NCBI GenBank assembly: GCA_002695185.1
Contig: NZOF01000045.1
Coordinates: 1 to 64,000 of the forward strand
Length of the DNA: 64,000 nt
Reading direction: 5' to 3'
Source: Erythrobacter sp.
Lineage (GTDB): Bacteria > Pseudomonadota > Alphaproteobacteria > Sphingomonadales > Sphingomonadaceae
This document shows, piece after piece, positions 16,560 to 26,500 of the stretch. Position 1 is the stretch's first letter. The number at the start of each line of letters is the position of its first letter. A program made the position numbers and the translations under genes. Under the pieces are notes generated by a model, which saw nothing but the letters and a program-made list of their open reading frames with translations, was not told where the DNA came from and searched no databases.

Positions 16560-16897
16560 TGGGTATGCGCGATGTTTTTGGCGGAGGCACAAGAGAGCTC
16601 GCCATTCCAACCCACATGGTGACTTCGGCCCCATCACTTCCCGGTTGGACGATCTCGAAGCACCTGGCGATTGTCGGATCGTCGCGAAACATCAAGGTGG
16701 GGCTGCTTGATCCGCGCAAAGACGCAGGACAAGTCTACGAAGAAGTCATGTTGGAAATGTGCGAGAGTGCGAAAGATCTCGGTGCAAACGCCATTCTGAA
16801 TGTACGCCTTGCCCCGATGCCGATCGGCGCCGGCTTCATCGTGTCGTCACTTCTCGTCACTGGCGATGCGGTGATAGCAGTCGAGGTAGATCAATAG
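16559..16897 (+). CDS. YbjQ/UPF0145-like protein
   Basis: 112 residues resembling the YbjQ (DUF74) family: TSAPSLPGWTISKHLAIVG near the start, a middle tyrosine (VYEEVMLEM), and the diagnostic LGANAILNVRLAPMP strand. Family members form small ring-like oligomers of unknown role. The usual Gly-Gly-Glu before the Tyr is not seen. Its end overlaps the convergent GIY-YIG gene by 41 bp. Confidence 0.65.
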   Translation: MGMRDVFGGGTRELAIPTHMVTSAPSLPGWTISKHLAIVGSSRNIKVGLLDPRKDAGQVYEEVMLEMCESAKDLGANAILNVRLAPMPIGAGFIVSSLLVTGDAVIAVEVDQ

Positions 16898-17597
16898 CAT
16901 TGTGCGATGGCCGTTTCCAGGATGTCTGAGAGCCGTTCTGCTCCGCAATCGCGATGGTCGGCTCTGATTGGCACCTGCTGCAAGCTGTGATCGTTTCCTT
17001 GAGAGATGCCAGTTTTCGCCCCGAGTTCTCGGAAGCCGCGCAAGCACTCAGCTCCACTACCTTCCGGTAGCATCCAGATGGGCACGACTCCGTTATAGTG
17101 ATCCCTGCGGCATGGGCTTCAACCATAGTCAGTTTCCATAGGCGGTTGGCGATGAGCCTTTCATAGTGGAGCTTGTTGATGATGCGCGACTGGCCCGGGA
17201 GGCAATTGGACAGAGAGTAGCTCCACTTCAGGAGTTGTTGCGACCAGCGCAATTCCGCCTCCAGGCTTTGAGCGCGCGTCGAACATCGTTCGAGCACAAT
17301 GAATCGCGGTAGTTGGTTGGCCAGCATCAAACGATAGATTTCTGATCTAGCGGACTGATACTTGTCCTTTTGCGCAAGAGCTCGACGAATATGATCGATC
17401 GCTCGACCATGCGGGTTTTTCGTTTCCCCCACGTAAAAAGGTAGCGCTTGGTATCGGCTTCTCGGATCGGTCTTGGTGGGATCGAGAATAGCGTAGACTA
17501 CGTATGGGGCTCCATCGGCGGCCTGCGCAAATTGCGTCGCTACTTCGTTCATCCGGTCCTCAAGATCGTGACCAATTTCGAGCGAATTGTTGCACAT
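16857..17597 (-). CDS. GIY-YIG-like endonuclease with Cys-rich tail
   Basis: 246 residues from ATG 17597, chosen because AAGGAG lies just upstream; a longer frame to 17861 has no such site and overlaps another gene. The nuclease core is PYVVYAILDP (GIY equivalent), LPFYVGETKNPHGRAIDHIR (YIG, Arg and His), and a Glu in QSLEAELRWSQ. The C-terminal tail has paired cysteines (CPSGCY and CSRC), possibly a zinc site. It is the third GIY-YIG protein in the island. Substrate unknown; homing, restriction or repair roles are all possible. Confidence 0.72.
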   Translation of the reverse strand: MCNNSLEIGHDLEDRMNEVATQFAQAADGAPYVVYAILDPTKTDPRSRYQALPFYVGETKNPHGRAIDHIRRALAQKDKYQSARSEIYRLMLANQLPRFIVLERCSTRAQSLEAELRWSQQLLKWSYSLSNCLPGQSRIINKLHYERLIANRLWKLTMVEAHAAGITITESCPSGCYRKVVELSACAASENSGRKLASLKETITACSRCQSEPTIAIAEQNGSQTSWKRPSHNAIDLPRLLSPHRQ

Positions 17598-17736
17598 CGA
17601 ACTTCTCCTTCGTTCGATGCCGCCCCTCCCCCTCCTCTTTTTTACCCCGGCCAATTCCCGATTATATGCGCAAACCGATTGTGGTGATTGCCCGAAGGGC
17701 TCCTTCTCCATAATCTGTCCACGAAAGGGGCAAGCG

Positions 17737-18249
17737 ATGCCTGCATCATTCAATCCTGGGTCATTCGACATCGGTCCTTTCGATCTCGAAATCACGCTCA
17801 CAGACGCGGCGCTGGATGAGGCGAACCGTCCTACCCGACGCATATTGGCGAACGCCTGCATCGGTGTAGATCCATTCGATGCCTACTATGCCTCGCTCGA
17901 ACTCTTTGAAGCGCTACAGGCGGTTCATGAGGAATACGCAGATGCTAAAGCGAAGCTGGCGCGTATCCTGTCGACCCGTTGCGACGATTTCCAGCGCTGC
18001 TTGTATTATTCGCTCGCCGGCCGCGGGGTGGTGCAAATGCTCGCGGATCTGGAGTGGCTGCTCCATATCCTTAGCGGAAGGGCCAAAATCTCAGCCGAGT
18101 TGCTTCGGCATGGCGGTAATGTGCAAACCGCTCGCTCGCCATACATTGGCGATGAGCCTGATGGCCCAATTGCAGCAGCCAACCCCGATTTCGAACTCGG
18201 TGCATCGTGGTTTCTCGATCCCGAGTCGGGCGGGAAACTGAGCGACTAA
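17737..18249 (+). CDS. Hypothetical protein
   Basis: 170 residues from ATG 17737, preceded by AAGGGG; a longer frame from 17587 would run into the neighbouring nuclease's control region. It has an acidic N-terminus (GPFDLEITLTDAALDEANRP) and a helical middle (YYASLELFEALQAVHEEYAD, then DFQRCLYYSLAGRG). I recognise no domain. It is divergent from the GIY-YIG gene at 17597. The following 289 bp (18250-18538) show nothing I can support. Confidence 0.5.
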   Translation: MPASFNPGSFDIGPFDLEITLTDAALDEANRPTRRILANACIGVDPFDAYYASLELFEALQAVHEEYADAKAKLARILSTRCDDFQRCLYYSLAGRGVVQMLADLEWLLHILSGRAKISAELLRHGGNVQTARSPYIGDEPDGPIAAANPDFELGASWFLDPESGGKLSD

Positions 18250-18538
18250 TCTTTGAACTGTCAGATCTTTTCGCAGGTCGCGGTACGCTGGAACTGGGCC
18301 TTCCTATCGGCAGCTTTGCGCCCTGATCTCGATCATTCCGCCGATTGATTCCGTTCGCCTGAAGCAGTCATTCGTTCGAGGACGTATTAGGTCGGCTAGA
18401 TGCCAATATTCCGGTTGCTTACCCTGCAAGCTAATGTCGCTGCTTGTGCGTACAACGCGTCCAGGTTGTGGACTGCTAGACAAATAGCTTTGGCGACCGG
18501 CATCACCGCATCGAAAGAAGCGACTACAGATTTTGAAC

Positions 18539-20758
18539 TCAAGTGCGAATTGGCACCTCCAGCACAGGCCGCAGCGGCTCAAGGCGTGCTGCGTAGCGTC
18601 GGACGATCTGGTTATAAAGATCGGCGATTGCCTTTGCCTGGACCGACACGACCAAAGCATATCGCAGCTTCTCGTCGGGCGAAAAATTACGCCCTTCAAG
18701 CCGTGAATTGTAGTGAATGTCGAACACAGGGTTACTCAGCGAGCGACCTTGCATCCGAATCTTGCCGTGCAAACAATTCTCCCACTTCCAGGCGTCGCGG
18801 CGCAGTTCTTCCTCTGTCGCGCCGGCCTGAGATGTGCCGAAGAACGACCTCGTATCAGCATGCAGCTGGTTGTCTCGTGAAAACTTCCCGTCATGCGGAC
18901 GGAAGGTGAGCTCCAGACCGGCCTGCGTGTAATTGCCCGGATGATGCGGATCGGTGTTCGATTTGTAGCAGACCGTCGCTTTCATATTCACCATGCCAGA
19001 GATTTCTTCGTCGGGCATCGGGATCGCAGCGCGAATGTACTTTGCCGGAGAAATTTCGCCCTGGTAGACAATCCGCACCTCATCGTCAGCGCAAAGGACG
19101 ATGCTATTGATGTCCTGCGCCGCGCGACCCCAACCAACCTCCTTGGCGTCGATGTCGGTCCCCTCGGCTGTATGAACTAGCAGCGCGCGTATCGCGAGAT
19201 CGTTCAGATTGCCGCCGAAGTGCGCGCGAACTCCCGAAGCCATCCGAACAACTGCGGGTGTCGCAAACGATGTCCCACCGGTCGTGTTCAGCTGAGGGCT
19301 CATTTCATGGCTCACCACCACGAAAGGTCGCGCAACCGAGCCTCCAAATCCGACCAGATCGGGCTTTATTATCCCGGGGCTTCGCCCCGGCCCGACCGAA
19401 CTATATGAGGCGCGTTGCCAGTCATCGTCCATGGTATCGCAGGCACCGACCGCAAGCGCATTTACACAATCGGCTGGCACCTGAACCCGGTTGAGGCCTG
19501 CTAGCGCATCGCCTTCGCCGTCATTGCCCACGGCGATACCGGCCAAGGTCGAAGTTCTCGAGAGTCGATCGTCAAGTACTGCCGTCCATGCATGGACGTC
19601 GTCGTCTTCAATCGGCAGGCAAGGACCGATGCTGAGGTTGATGAAGTCGTAATGCTGGCCCGAAAGCACCCCGTCGATTCGCTCGAGCACTTCATATAGC
19701 TCGTGAAGGTTCTGAGCCGGATCCTCGTCCAACACGCGATAATGATCGATTGCTGCGAAGGGGCGCGGGATTGGTTTTTTCGGATCAATGTGGCCGAACA
19801 ACGCGGCCGACGTCACCGCCACGCCGTGCTCGTACAGATCCTGTGTCGCTGGCAACATGTCGGGAAGCTCGTAAGGCGTTACCCACTCCGTGAGAGGGTG
19901 CCCGGGCGGCACACCACCATCGAAAATGGCGACGCGTGTCTCACGCGATATGGGCGGCTCATCGGGGAGATCGGGCATGGCCGTCGGGATGCCCGCCGAA
20001 CGAATCGTCGGGCGAAGAACCCTCAGCTCGGGCATCTTGCGCAGCGCGCGCACGCTTGAGAACACAGCGATCTCTTCAGCCCGCTCGGACTCGGCATCAA
20101 GTTCGAGAAAACACAGACCTTTCGCGTAAAACCGGCGGCCGAAGTTCCGCTCAATGCCGCGAGCCTCGAGAAAATCTCCGAATTGATCCAGCAGCACCAT
20201 CTCGCCTTCAAGCTCTCCTGCGTGAAGGACGATTTCCAACGGGAACGTGCCTGTCTCAGGAAGCACGCCCTTGATCTTGCTGCTCGGAATAGGCGCAGAA
20301 ATCTCCTCGATCGAAGGAAGTTCCTTTTCCCGGCCCGACGTAGCGGGCCAGTCGGGCAGCGCATTTTCCCAGCTTCGCAAAGCTGAACGCGTCGCGCGCG
20401 CGAAGAGCTGTGTGGAAATGGTTTCTACAGGCGGCCGATTGCGGGAGCGCTTTTCGGGTTTGACTCTAGCGGGCCGACTGCCGACCACTTCCATCCCAAC
20501 ATCGCGCATCAGTTCGAACGGGAAATACGACTTCGCGATATATTCTGGGTTGAGCGTGAGAGATATGATCGCGCGATCATTCGGACATGCATCGTCGGGC
20601 AGGTTCTCGATCTTTTGCACCGTCTCGGAAATCATCGGGGTAAGGCGCCGCCGTGCTTCGCCGAAGCTATAGGGCGCATCTTTAGGGCCGCCGCCAGAAC
20701 GCACGATAACGTCTTTGGTTAGGCGCTCGCCGCGACCGAGAAGGAAATTCTGTGCCAT
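18539..20758 (-). CDS. Subtilisin-like (S8) serine protease paired with AAA+ ATPase
   Basis: 739 residues without a signal peptide, so probably cytoplasmic. The S8 catalytic triad is visible: Asp280 (VAIFDGGV), His311 (YEHGVAV), oxyanion Asn412 (VGNDGEG) and Ser497 (GGTSFATP). The N-terminal 270 residues are of unknown fold and the C-terminal 200 are beta-rich. It follows the AAA+ gene by six bases in the same operon. S8-AAA pairs recur in bacterial accessory regions and a regulated protease that is unleashed on a signal is a fair hypothesis, but the sequence does not show the trigger. Confidence 0.88.
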   Translation of the reverse strand: MAQNFLLGRGERLTKDVIVRSGGGPKDAPYSFGEARRRLTPMISETVQKIENLPDDACPNDRAIISLTLNPEYIAKSYFPFELMRDVGMEVVGSRPARVKPEKRSRNRPPVETISTQLFARATRSALRSWENALPDWPATSGREKELPSIEEISAPIPSSKIKGVLPETGTFPLEIVLHAGELEGEMVLLDQFGDFLEARGIERNFGRRFYAKGLCFLELDAESERAEEIAVFSSVRALRKMPELRVLRPTIRSAGIPTAMPDLPDEPPISRETRVAIFDGGVPPGHPLTEWVTPYELPDMLPATQDLYEHGVAVTSAALFGHIDPKKPIPRPFAAIDHYRVLDEDPAQNLHELYEVLERIDGVLSGQHYDFINLSIGPCLPIEDDDVHAWTAVLDDRLSRTSTLAGIAVGNDGEGDALAGLNRVQVPADCVNALAVGACDTMDDDWQRASYSSVGPGRSPGIIKPDLVGFGGSVARPFVVVSHEMSPQLNTTGGTSFATPAVVRMASGVRAHFGGNLNDLAIRALLVHTAEGTDIDAKEVGWGRAAQDINSIVLCADDEVRIVYQGEISPAKYIRAAIPMPDEEISGMVNMKATVCYKSNTDPHHPGNYTQAGLELTFRPHDGKFSRDNQLHADTRSFFGTSQAGATEEELRRDAWKWENCLHGKIRMQGRSLSNPVFDIHYNSRLEGRNFSPDEKLRYALVVSVQAKAIADLYNQIVRRYAARLEPLRPVLEVPIRT

Positions 20759-20764
20759 GATGTT

Positions 20765-21865
20765 TTAGCTTTCGTTGTCCGCATTAAGGCGATCGCGTAT
20801 TGTGTCGCGCGCAACGCCTGTGAGTTCCTGGGCTCGGCGTTGCGACACCAGCTTTTCGGCATACAGCTTCACCGCAAGTTCGATCTTTTGCTGCTTGGTT
20901 TGTGAATCGACCGCGATGAGTGGAACGAGATGATCGCTGAGCTTCTTTCCGTTCAGTGCCGCCCCACGGCGGGCCCCGGTAATTTTGCGCTCGATATCAC
21001 TGTAAGATTGTTCCAACAGCGAAAGCGCCAAGACTTCAGACCATGCATCAGCCTTCGGCATGAATCCTTTGAGAAGGGATGAAATAAAGGCTTCCGCCGC
21101 GTCCGCGCTCGGCACGTCGAAATGGACGACCTCTTCGAACCGTCTCCAGACAGCCGGATCGAGAAGCTCTTCGTGATTGGTGGCAGCGATGAGCATGCCC
21201 GAGGAGGGCCAATCATCGAGTTGCTGAAGGAGTACGGTAACGAGGCGCTTGAGCTCGCCAATCTCCCCGCTGTCGTCGCGCCGCTTCGCAACTGCATCGA
21301 GCTCGTCCAAGAGCAATACGCACTCCATCGATTTCGCAAAATCAAGGACATGCCGAAGATTTGAGCCGGTCCGGCCAAGGTAGCTACTCATCACCGCCGA
21401 CAGGTCCAGAGTTAGAAGCGGTACTCCGAGGCGTCGCGCGATCCACCGCGCCGTCATTGTTTTTCCGACCCCCGGTGGGCCGGTGAAGAGGATGGTTCGT
21501 GTCGGCTCGAGGCCGACATCGAAAAGCGCGCCGGAGTTCTTTCTTTCATCGATAAGGCGGTCGATCGTGCCCTTGAGTGCATCGGTATACACCGGCTCAT
21601 GTGGGAGCTCCGGATGTTCTTCCACTCGGAGGAGTTGAAACCGGGAGTCTGCATCCACCGGTAGCGCCATCTCTTGCTTCTTGCGCAGGGGAGACGATCG
21701 GGTTGGTTTCTGGCGCAAGAGTTCGACCAGCTCCTGCGAAAGCTTGGCATCATCGGAACGCCTTACGATCCGATGCAAAAAGCTGTGTACGTCTTGCTGG
21801 CGCTCAGACAATGCGATTCGCGCCAAGTGGACGAAATTTTCCCTTATTTTTTCATTTTCTTCCAT
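20765..21865 (-). CDS. AAA+ ATPase partner of the S8 protease
   Basis: 366 residues from ATG 21865 (an upstream in-frame extension to 21988 is possible but has low-complexity start). The N-terminal 85 residues are helical. The AAA+ core has Walker A GPPGVGKT at about 129-136, Walker B VLLLDELDA near 185, sensor AATN, and an arginine finger in DPAVWRRFE. A short C-terminal HTH-like segment (AQELTGVARDTIRDRLN) ends the protein. It resembles the single-ring classic AAA clade (FtsH/spastin type) and would remodel or deliver substrates to the protease downstream. Confidence 0.87.
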   Translation of the reverse strand: MEENEKIRENFVHLARIALSERQQDVHSFLHRIVRRSDDAKLSQELVELLRQKPTRSSPLRKKQEMALPVDADSRFQLLRVEEHPELPHEPVYTDALKGTIDRLIDERKNSGALFDVGLEPTRTILFTGPPGVGKTMTARWIARRLGVPLLTLDLSAVMSSYLGRTGSNLRHVLDFAKSMECVLLLDELDAVAKRRDDSGEIGELKRLVTVLLQQLDDWPSSGMLIAATNHEELLDPAVWRRFEEVVHFDVPSADAAEAFISSLLKGFMPKADAWSEVLALSLLEQSYSDIERKITGARRGAALNGKKLSDHLVPLIAVDSQTKQQKIELAVKLYAEKLVSQRRAQELTGVARDTIRDRLNADNES

Positions 21866-22125
21866 TTGTGCCCCGTGGTGCTTGATTTTCTTTCGATTAT
21901 TAAGGCCACGGAGTGGACGAAAATGCAATAGGTTCGTTCCGGTTTCGTCCACAGAAGGTGCTGCCAACGCGGCCAGTGGAAGATACAAGGAGGGTTTTGA
22001 CCTTAGACAGCCATTCTCTGCAGCGCGTCTGACCTCGCTGCTATTACCGGTACGTTCACCCGTGCGATGAGGGCAGCTTTCGGGTCATTGTCGCAGATAC
22101 CGGTTGGTCGGCTTCCGGCCCACTT

Positions 22126-22581
22126 TCAGTCACATACCTCCGCGAACTGCGCAGCGAGATGTTGCTCGAGAAGATCCACATCACTGTTGCGCGTGTTGCA
22201 CCACTTCCGCCGAACGGATCGATGCAGGTCGACAATCCGCCAGGCCGAAAGCGGCGTCCGGCATTTCTCAAGCTCGCCGACAACCTCGTGGTCGAACTTG
22301 GCGCGACAGGCCAACGGCAGCATGTTACGCGCTACACGAATCAGCGCTGCACTGGCGGGTGGACCCATAAACAGACGTTTTGCGATTTGCCATTGGGCAA
22401 GGAACGCCAAGGCAACCGTACCGGATGCGAAGATAGCCGATGCCGCCGCGCCGCCGATCAATGGCAATATCGCAAGTGGGCTGAGCAGAAGGGCCGAGGT
22501 GACCAGGAGCGCCGCGAGCTGGTATCGGAGCATCAGGAACTCGATGCGCGCGACGCACAGCAATTTTTTAGGGGTGCTCAT
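22126..22581 (-). CDS. Small membrane protein of the mobilization region, unknown
   Basis: 151 residues from ATG 22581, chosen because AAAGGAGAGATC precedes it. Two or three hydrophobic segments occupy about 20-80 (ALLVTSALLLSPLAILPLIG and AIFASGTVALAFLAQW), followed by a soluble tail with several Arg and Cys. It lies just after the RHH partner of ParA, on the same strand, and is probably in that operon. No family recognised. The 260 bp to the AAA+ gene hold nothing I can name. Confidence 0.55.
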   Translation of the reverse strand: MSTPKKLLCVARIEFLMLRYQLAALLVTSALLLSPLAILPLIGGAAASAIFASGTVALAFLAQWQIAKRLFMGPPASAALIRVARNMLPLACRAKFDHEVVGELEKCRTPLSAWRIVDLHRSVRRKWCNTRNSDVDLLEQHLAAQFAEVCD

Positions 22582-22592
22582 GATCTCTCCTT

Positions 22593-22847
22593 TCACGATC
22601 CGATCGGGCTTTCGCCATATTTGCGCAGGACATCGTCGAAAGCTTCGGCCATCAGGTCCTGCAGACTGAGACCATTGCGCCGCGCGCAGGTATGCATGGC
22701 CAGCGAGAGCTCGGGCGAGAAGTAGCCCGAAATCGCTTTACGACCCACACGGCTTGGCGTGGTTTGTGGGGGAGCTGCAAGCGATATGGGTTCGGTCGTC
22801 GCATTGTCCTTCGCTTGCTTGTCAGCGAGGTTAGCGAAGCGGTTCAT
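22593..22847 (-). CDS. Ribbon-helix-helix partner of ParA
   Basis: 84 residues. A flexible N-terminus is followed by KAISGYFSPELSLAMHTCARRNGLSLQDLMAEAFDDVL-type RHH layout (strand, helix, turn, helix), read in two parts around residue 50-75. The start overlaps the ParA stop by four bases (ATGA). ParA plus a small RHH protein is the ParFG-like (type Ib) partition arrangement; it would bind the centromere and repress the operon. In an integrated island it may stabilise the excised circle. Confidence 0.75.
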   Translation of the reverse strand: MNRFANLADKQAKDNATTEPISLAAPPQTTPSRVGRKAISGYFSPELSLAMHTCARRNGLSLQDLMAEAFDDVLRKYGESPIGS

Positions 22848-23521
22848 GCGGACATCCTTTCCTGTTCGCGTATGGACATATTTAGCTGTTCACACGCCCA
22901 CATGTGAAGCTGTTCGATCTCGCACGCCGCCTTGCTTGCCGGATCAAGATCGAAGATGGTCTGCCCGCCTGCAACTGCATGGCGATAGGTTGCGCGGTCG
23001 GGCAGGATAACAGGGCAGGTCTGCGCACCAAACCCGGTGACCAATTCCATCGCGTCAGCGTAAATCAGCTGAGCGTTGGGTGGACCGGCGGTGAACACAA
23101 CGAAGGCCGGCTTGGCGAACAGTTCGACCAGGCGGATGGTTGTGCGCATGGCGGCAAGATCAAACGCGCTCGGGCGACAGGGGATCAGCACGAGATCTGC
23201 GCATTCGACCGCTTTGCTGGCCGCAAGGTCGGCATGGGGCGGCGTGTCGATCACGATCAGTTCGGCGCCCTGAGCAGACGCCGCTTGGATCTTGGCGGCG
23301 ATGCGCGGCGGCGCGCTGTCGATGACCTCGGGTGGCGCGCCGCGTCGCCATTCGGCCCATTGCGAGGCGCTGGCCTGCGGGTCGGTATCGATCACAAGGC
23401 TGATCTGACCTGTTCTGGTCGCAGCGGCGGAAAGGTGGATCGCAAGCGTGGTTTTTCCGGCACCGCCTTTCTGACTGACAATCGCGACGGTGCGGGTGTG
23501 GGGATGTGGATTCGTGTTCAT
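22844..23521 (-). CDS. parA: ParA-family partition ATPase
   Basis: 225 residues with the deviant Walker A KGGAGKTT near 14-21, a Walker A' DTDPQASAS near 45-53, and Walker B VIDTPPHADLA. It lacks an N-terminal HTH, so it belongs to the short ParA/ParF class that works with a small RHH protein, which is encoded next. Just upstream is a perfect palindrome and a repeated GTGTGGGGATGT element (also inside the first codons), likely operator sites for the partner. Predicted role: segregation or stabilisation of the excised element. Confidence 0.88.
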   Translation of the reverse strand: MNTNPHPHTRTVAIVSQKGGAGKTTLAIHLSAAATRTGQISLVIDTDPQASASQWAEWRRGAPPEVIDSAPPRIAAKIQAASAQGAELIVIDTPPHADLAASKAVECADLVLIPCRPSAFDLAAMRTTIRLVELFAKPAFVVFTAGPPNAQLIYADAMELVTGFGAQTCPVILPDRATYRHAVAGGQTIFDLDPASKAACEIEQLHMWACEQLNMSIREQERMSA

Positions 23522-23563
23522 GCGCGATGGTCCTCATGTTCACATGTGAGAGTGTGGGGATGT
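23496..23563. promoter_or_regulatory. Operator-like repeats at the parA start
   Basis: GTGTGGGGATGT occurs at 23496-23507 (inside the first parA codons) and again at 23552-23563. Between them is the palindrome TCACATGTGA at 23540-23549; a further CACATGTG lies at 22899-22906 at the end of parA. Placement fits autoregulation or a centromere for the ParA/RHH system (inference). Confidence 0.4.
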
Positions 23564-23579
23564 TGGGATGTGGCCATGT

Positions 23580-26500
23580 TCAGCGTCCGCGCTCCAAATC
23601 GCGGGCGCGCTCCAGGTCGCGCTCGCGGTCGCGTGCCAGCTCGTCTTGGCTGCGGCTGATGCCGCTGCGCGAGGCGGGCTTTTCGAGCGTGATATCGCGC
23701 TCGCGGTTCTGGAGGACGGCCATCGCATATTCGGGGCCGAGTTTGTCGGAGAGCTTCTGAAGGTCTTCCTTGAAGCCGGGATAGTGGTCGGGCGATTTGG
23801 TCTTGGCCTGCGAGACATCCATCGCGCTGGTTTTTTCGCCGGTCCTGGTCTCGACCTGGCGCTGCACACGATCGGGATTGTCGGTCACCAACGTGGCGTG
23901 CTCGGCGATGCGGGTGACAGCGACCAGAAAAGAGGCGGTGCTGTTGAGCGCCCGTTCGCGCTCCGACATCATGATGATGCCATCCTTGGCGGTCATGCCC
24001 TGTGCGACATGCACGTTGATTGCATAGGCGAGATCGAGCCGCTCGAGCATCGAGTCGCCTTGCGGCAGTTCGTGCAGCTTGCCATCGCCCGCCTTTATCG
24101 TGACCTTGCCGCCATCGATGCGCTCGACATGGGCAATATCGCCGTTGAGCAACCCACGTTCGCCGTCCTTCGCGGTCCAGCGAATCCGGTCTTGTTCGTG
24201 GAGGCCGATGCTCTTGCGCTCGAAAATGGTGACGGCATCATGCTTGAGATTAGCCGGAAGTCGCGAGGGATCGAGTGTCCTGAGCTCGCCATCGCCCATA
24301 TGCAGCTCGACCTTGCCATCTGAGACGTCGACGACCTCGCCGCGCTCACCGCGCTGGAACTTTTGGCTCGGCAAGTTCGTCTGGAATGCGACCACGCGAC
24401 CTTCGTGATAGCCTTTGAGTTGGCGTGCGCCTTCGCGGGTGATGGTTACCCGGTCGAGTACATCGAGGCGGATACTGTTCGCACCGAGCTCGCCCCGCGC
24501 AGCCAATGCCTTCTGCGCCTCCGCATTGCCCGCGCTGCGCATCGCTCGACCTGCGGCAAGGAGGACAGTGCTGTCGCGCTGGTCCTTCGGTAGATCGACC
24601 CATATGTTCGCAGCAGTCTTCGGTATTTCGCCCGGCGCGACCTCGGTGGTCGCCGCCTTGAGCTCCTTGAACGCCTGATCGATGTCACCGTCCCCCAGCG
24701 CACGATTGAGCGCTTGCATCTGCGGCGTCTGCGCACGCAGGTTTTCAGCGATGTCGCTCCTGCCAAGATCCTGGCCCTGAAGCTGGGCAAACGGCTTGCC
24801 CGCCTCGATTGCAGGTAGCTGCTTGATATCGCCCGCGAGGACGAGCCGCCCGACATGCATCTGGTTAGCGAGGTCGATCAGACGTGCGAGCCGGTCGGTT
24901 CCGATCTGGCTCGCTTCGTCCACCATCACCAGCGCGCCGCTGAGCTCTTCCCGCGCCTCAGCCACCCGTTCCGCGCTGGCACTGCCGCCCAGAACCCGCG
25001 CATACCGGGCCAGAAAGCCATCCACCGTGGAAGCCGGCGCTGCGGTCTTCTCCCCAAACTCACGCGCAATGCGCCCGACGTGAGACAGCGCGACCACATT
25101 GCGCCCTTCCTCCCGCGCAATGGCAGCCACCGGGGCCAATGCGGCTGACTTCCCAACGCCAGCGCCGCCCTGAACGAGATGGATGCGGTCCCGGCTCGTC
25201 AGAATGTCGGCTCCAGCCTTTTCCTGTCCCTGATTGAGGCGCCGCAGGCCTATGGCCCGCGCCTGTTCTTGCAGGCGCGCAACCACACCGTCCCGTTCTG
25301 CGATGGGCTCAACACTGTCCTTTCCTGCAAGCGCCAGAGCAACGACCTTGTTCTCCATCGCTACGGCCTGCTGCGTGGTCAGCATCCGGTCGCGATCGGC
25401 CGGGCCACTGCCAATCAGAAGTCCCCGTTGCTGAAGTTGCTCGATACGCGCCTCAATGGCTTCGACCGTGAATGGTCCTTGGCGCTCGAGCGAATGGCGG
25501 ATGAGATCATTGCGGCTGAAGGCCGCCTCGCGCTCGCCAAGTTCTCTCGCAGCGGAGGCGACCGCTTGTGCGGCTGCAAATGCCTTGGGTTCCAGACGGC
25601 CGAGGCGTTCCGGGACCAATGGGTCTTTATCCTTCGGGGTCAGCCCTATGGCGCTGGCAATCGCCATGCCCTTGGCGCCGATCCCGCGAATGCCGGCCAC
25701 AAGCCGGGTCCAGACAGTCTGCTCGGCGCTGGATCGCGCCAGAGCTTTGTCGATCAGAGGTTTATGGTCAAAGCCCACACGCTTTGCTGTTTCCTGCCAC
25801 CGCTCTTTCTGACCCGCTATGTCCGGGTCCATTTCCTTGCCCTTGCGCGTCGCGAGAGCGGCAAGTTCCAGTTCTCTTGCGCTGCTCCGTCCATCTTTTG
25901 CGGCTTCGGCCACCACCTCAGCGCGCCGGGTCGAAAAGGCTTCGATCACCTCGCGGGAAACACCTCTGATTTCGAATGCGCCATCGACCGCCTCCCGAGC
26001 CGGGACAGTTTCATAGCCGAGCGCCTCGACCCGCGCGCGCATTTCGGAGTTGTGCACCGCGCTCATCGCGTGCTGAGCGCGGTAGAATTCTGGATTGTGG
26101 ACCGCTCGCCATTTGCCATCAGCGGTCTGGGTCGCATTGATGCCGACCGCGTGAATATGGAGATGGGGTTCCAGATTCCGGTTCACATCGTGCAGAAAAC
26201 TGGCCACAAGGAGGTTGCCCGTGCGCTCGGGCACAGCGGTGCCCAATTCCTTGTCCCAGACCCGCGCTTCAACGACGTTCTTTTCGGCCCATTTCAGGGC
26301 CACTTTCGCCGACTCCGTGAACGCCTCGATCAGGCGCTTGTCGCCTCCAACCAGCGCCAGCAATGACACCGACTTCGAGACGCTGAAGTGGAGTTCATCG
26401 CCGAAGCGGCGCACGCCATCCTTGCCTTGGATCTCCGAACCGTCGGGCAGCTTGCCCTCGATGACGGCGGCGAACATGTCCTTGTCGACGGAACCGCTCA

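Noticed and set aside
23496..23580. CRISPR-like repeats
   Set aside because: Only two copies of a 12-base element with no regular spacers; better read as operator sites. No CRISPR array or cas gene was seen anywhere in the window.
25179..26366. 395-residue plus-strand frame
   Set aside because: Antisense of the MobF relaxase, whose catalytic residues are all visible.
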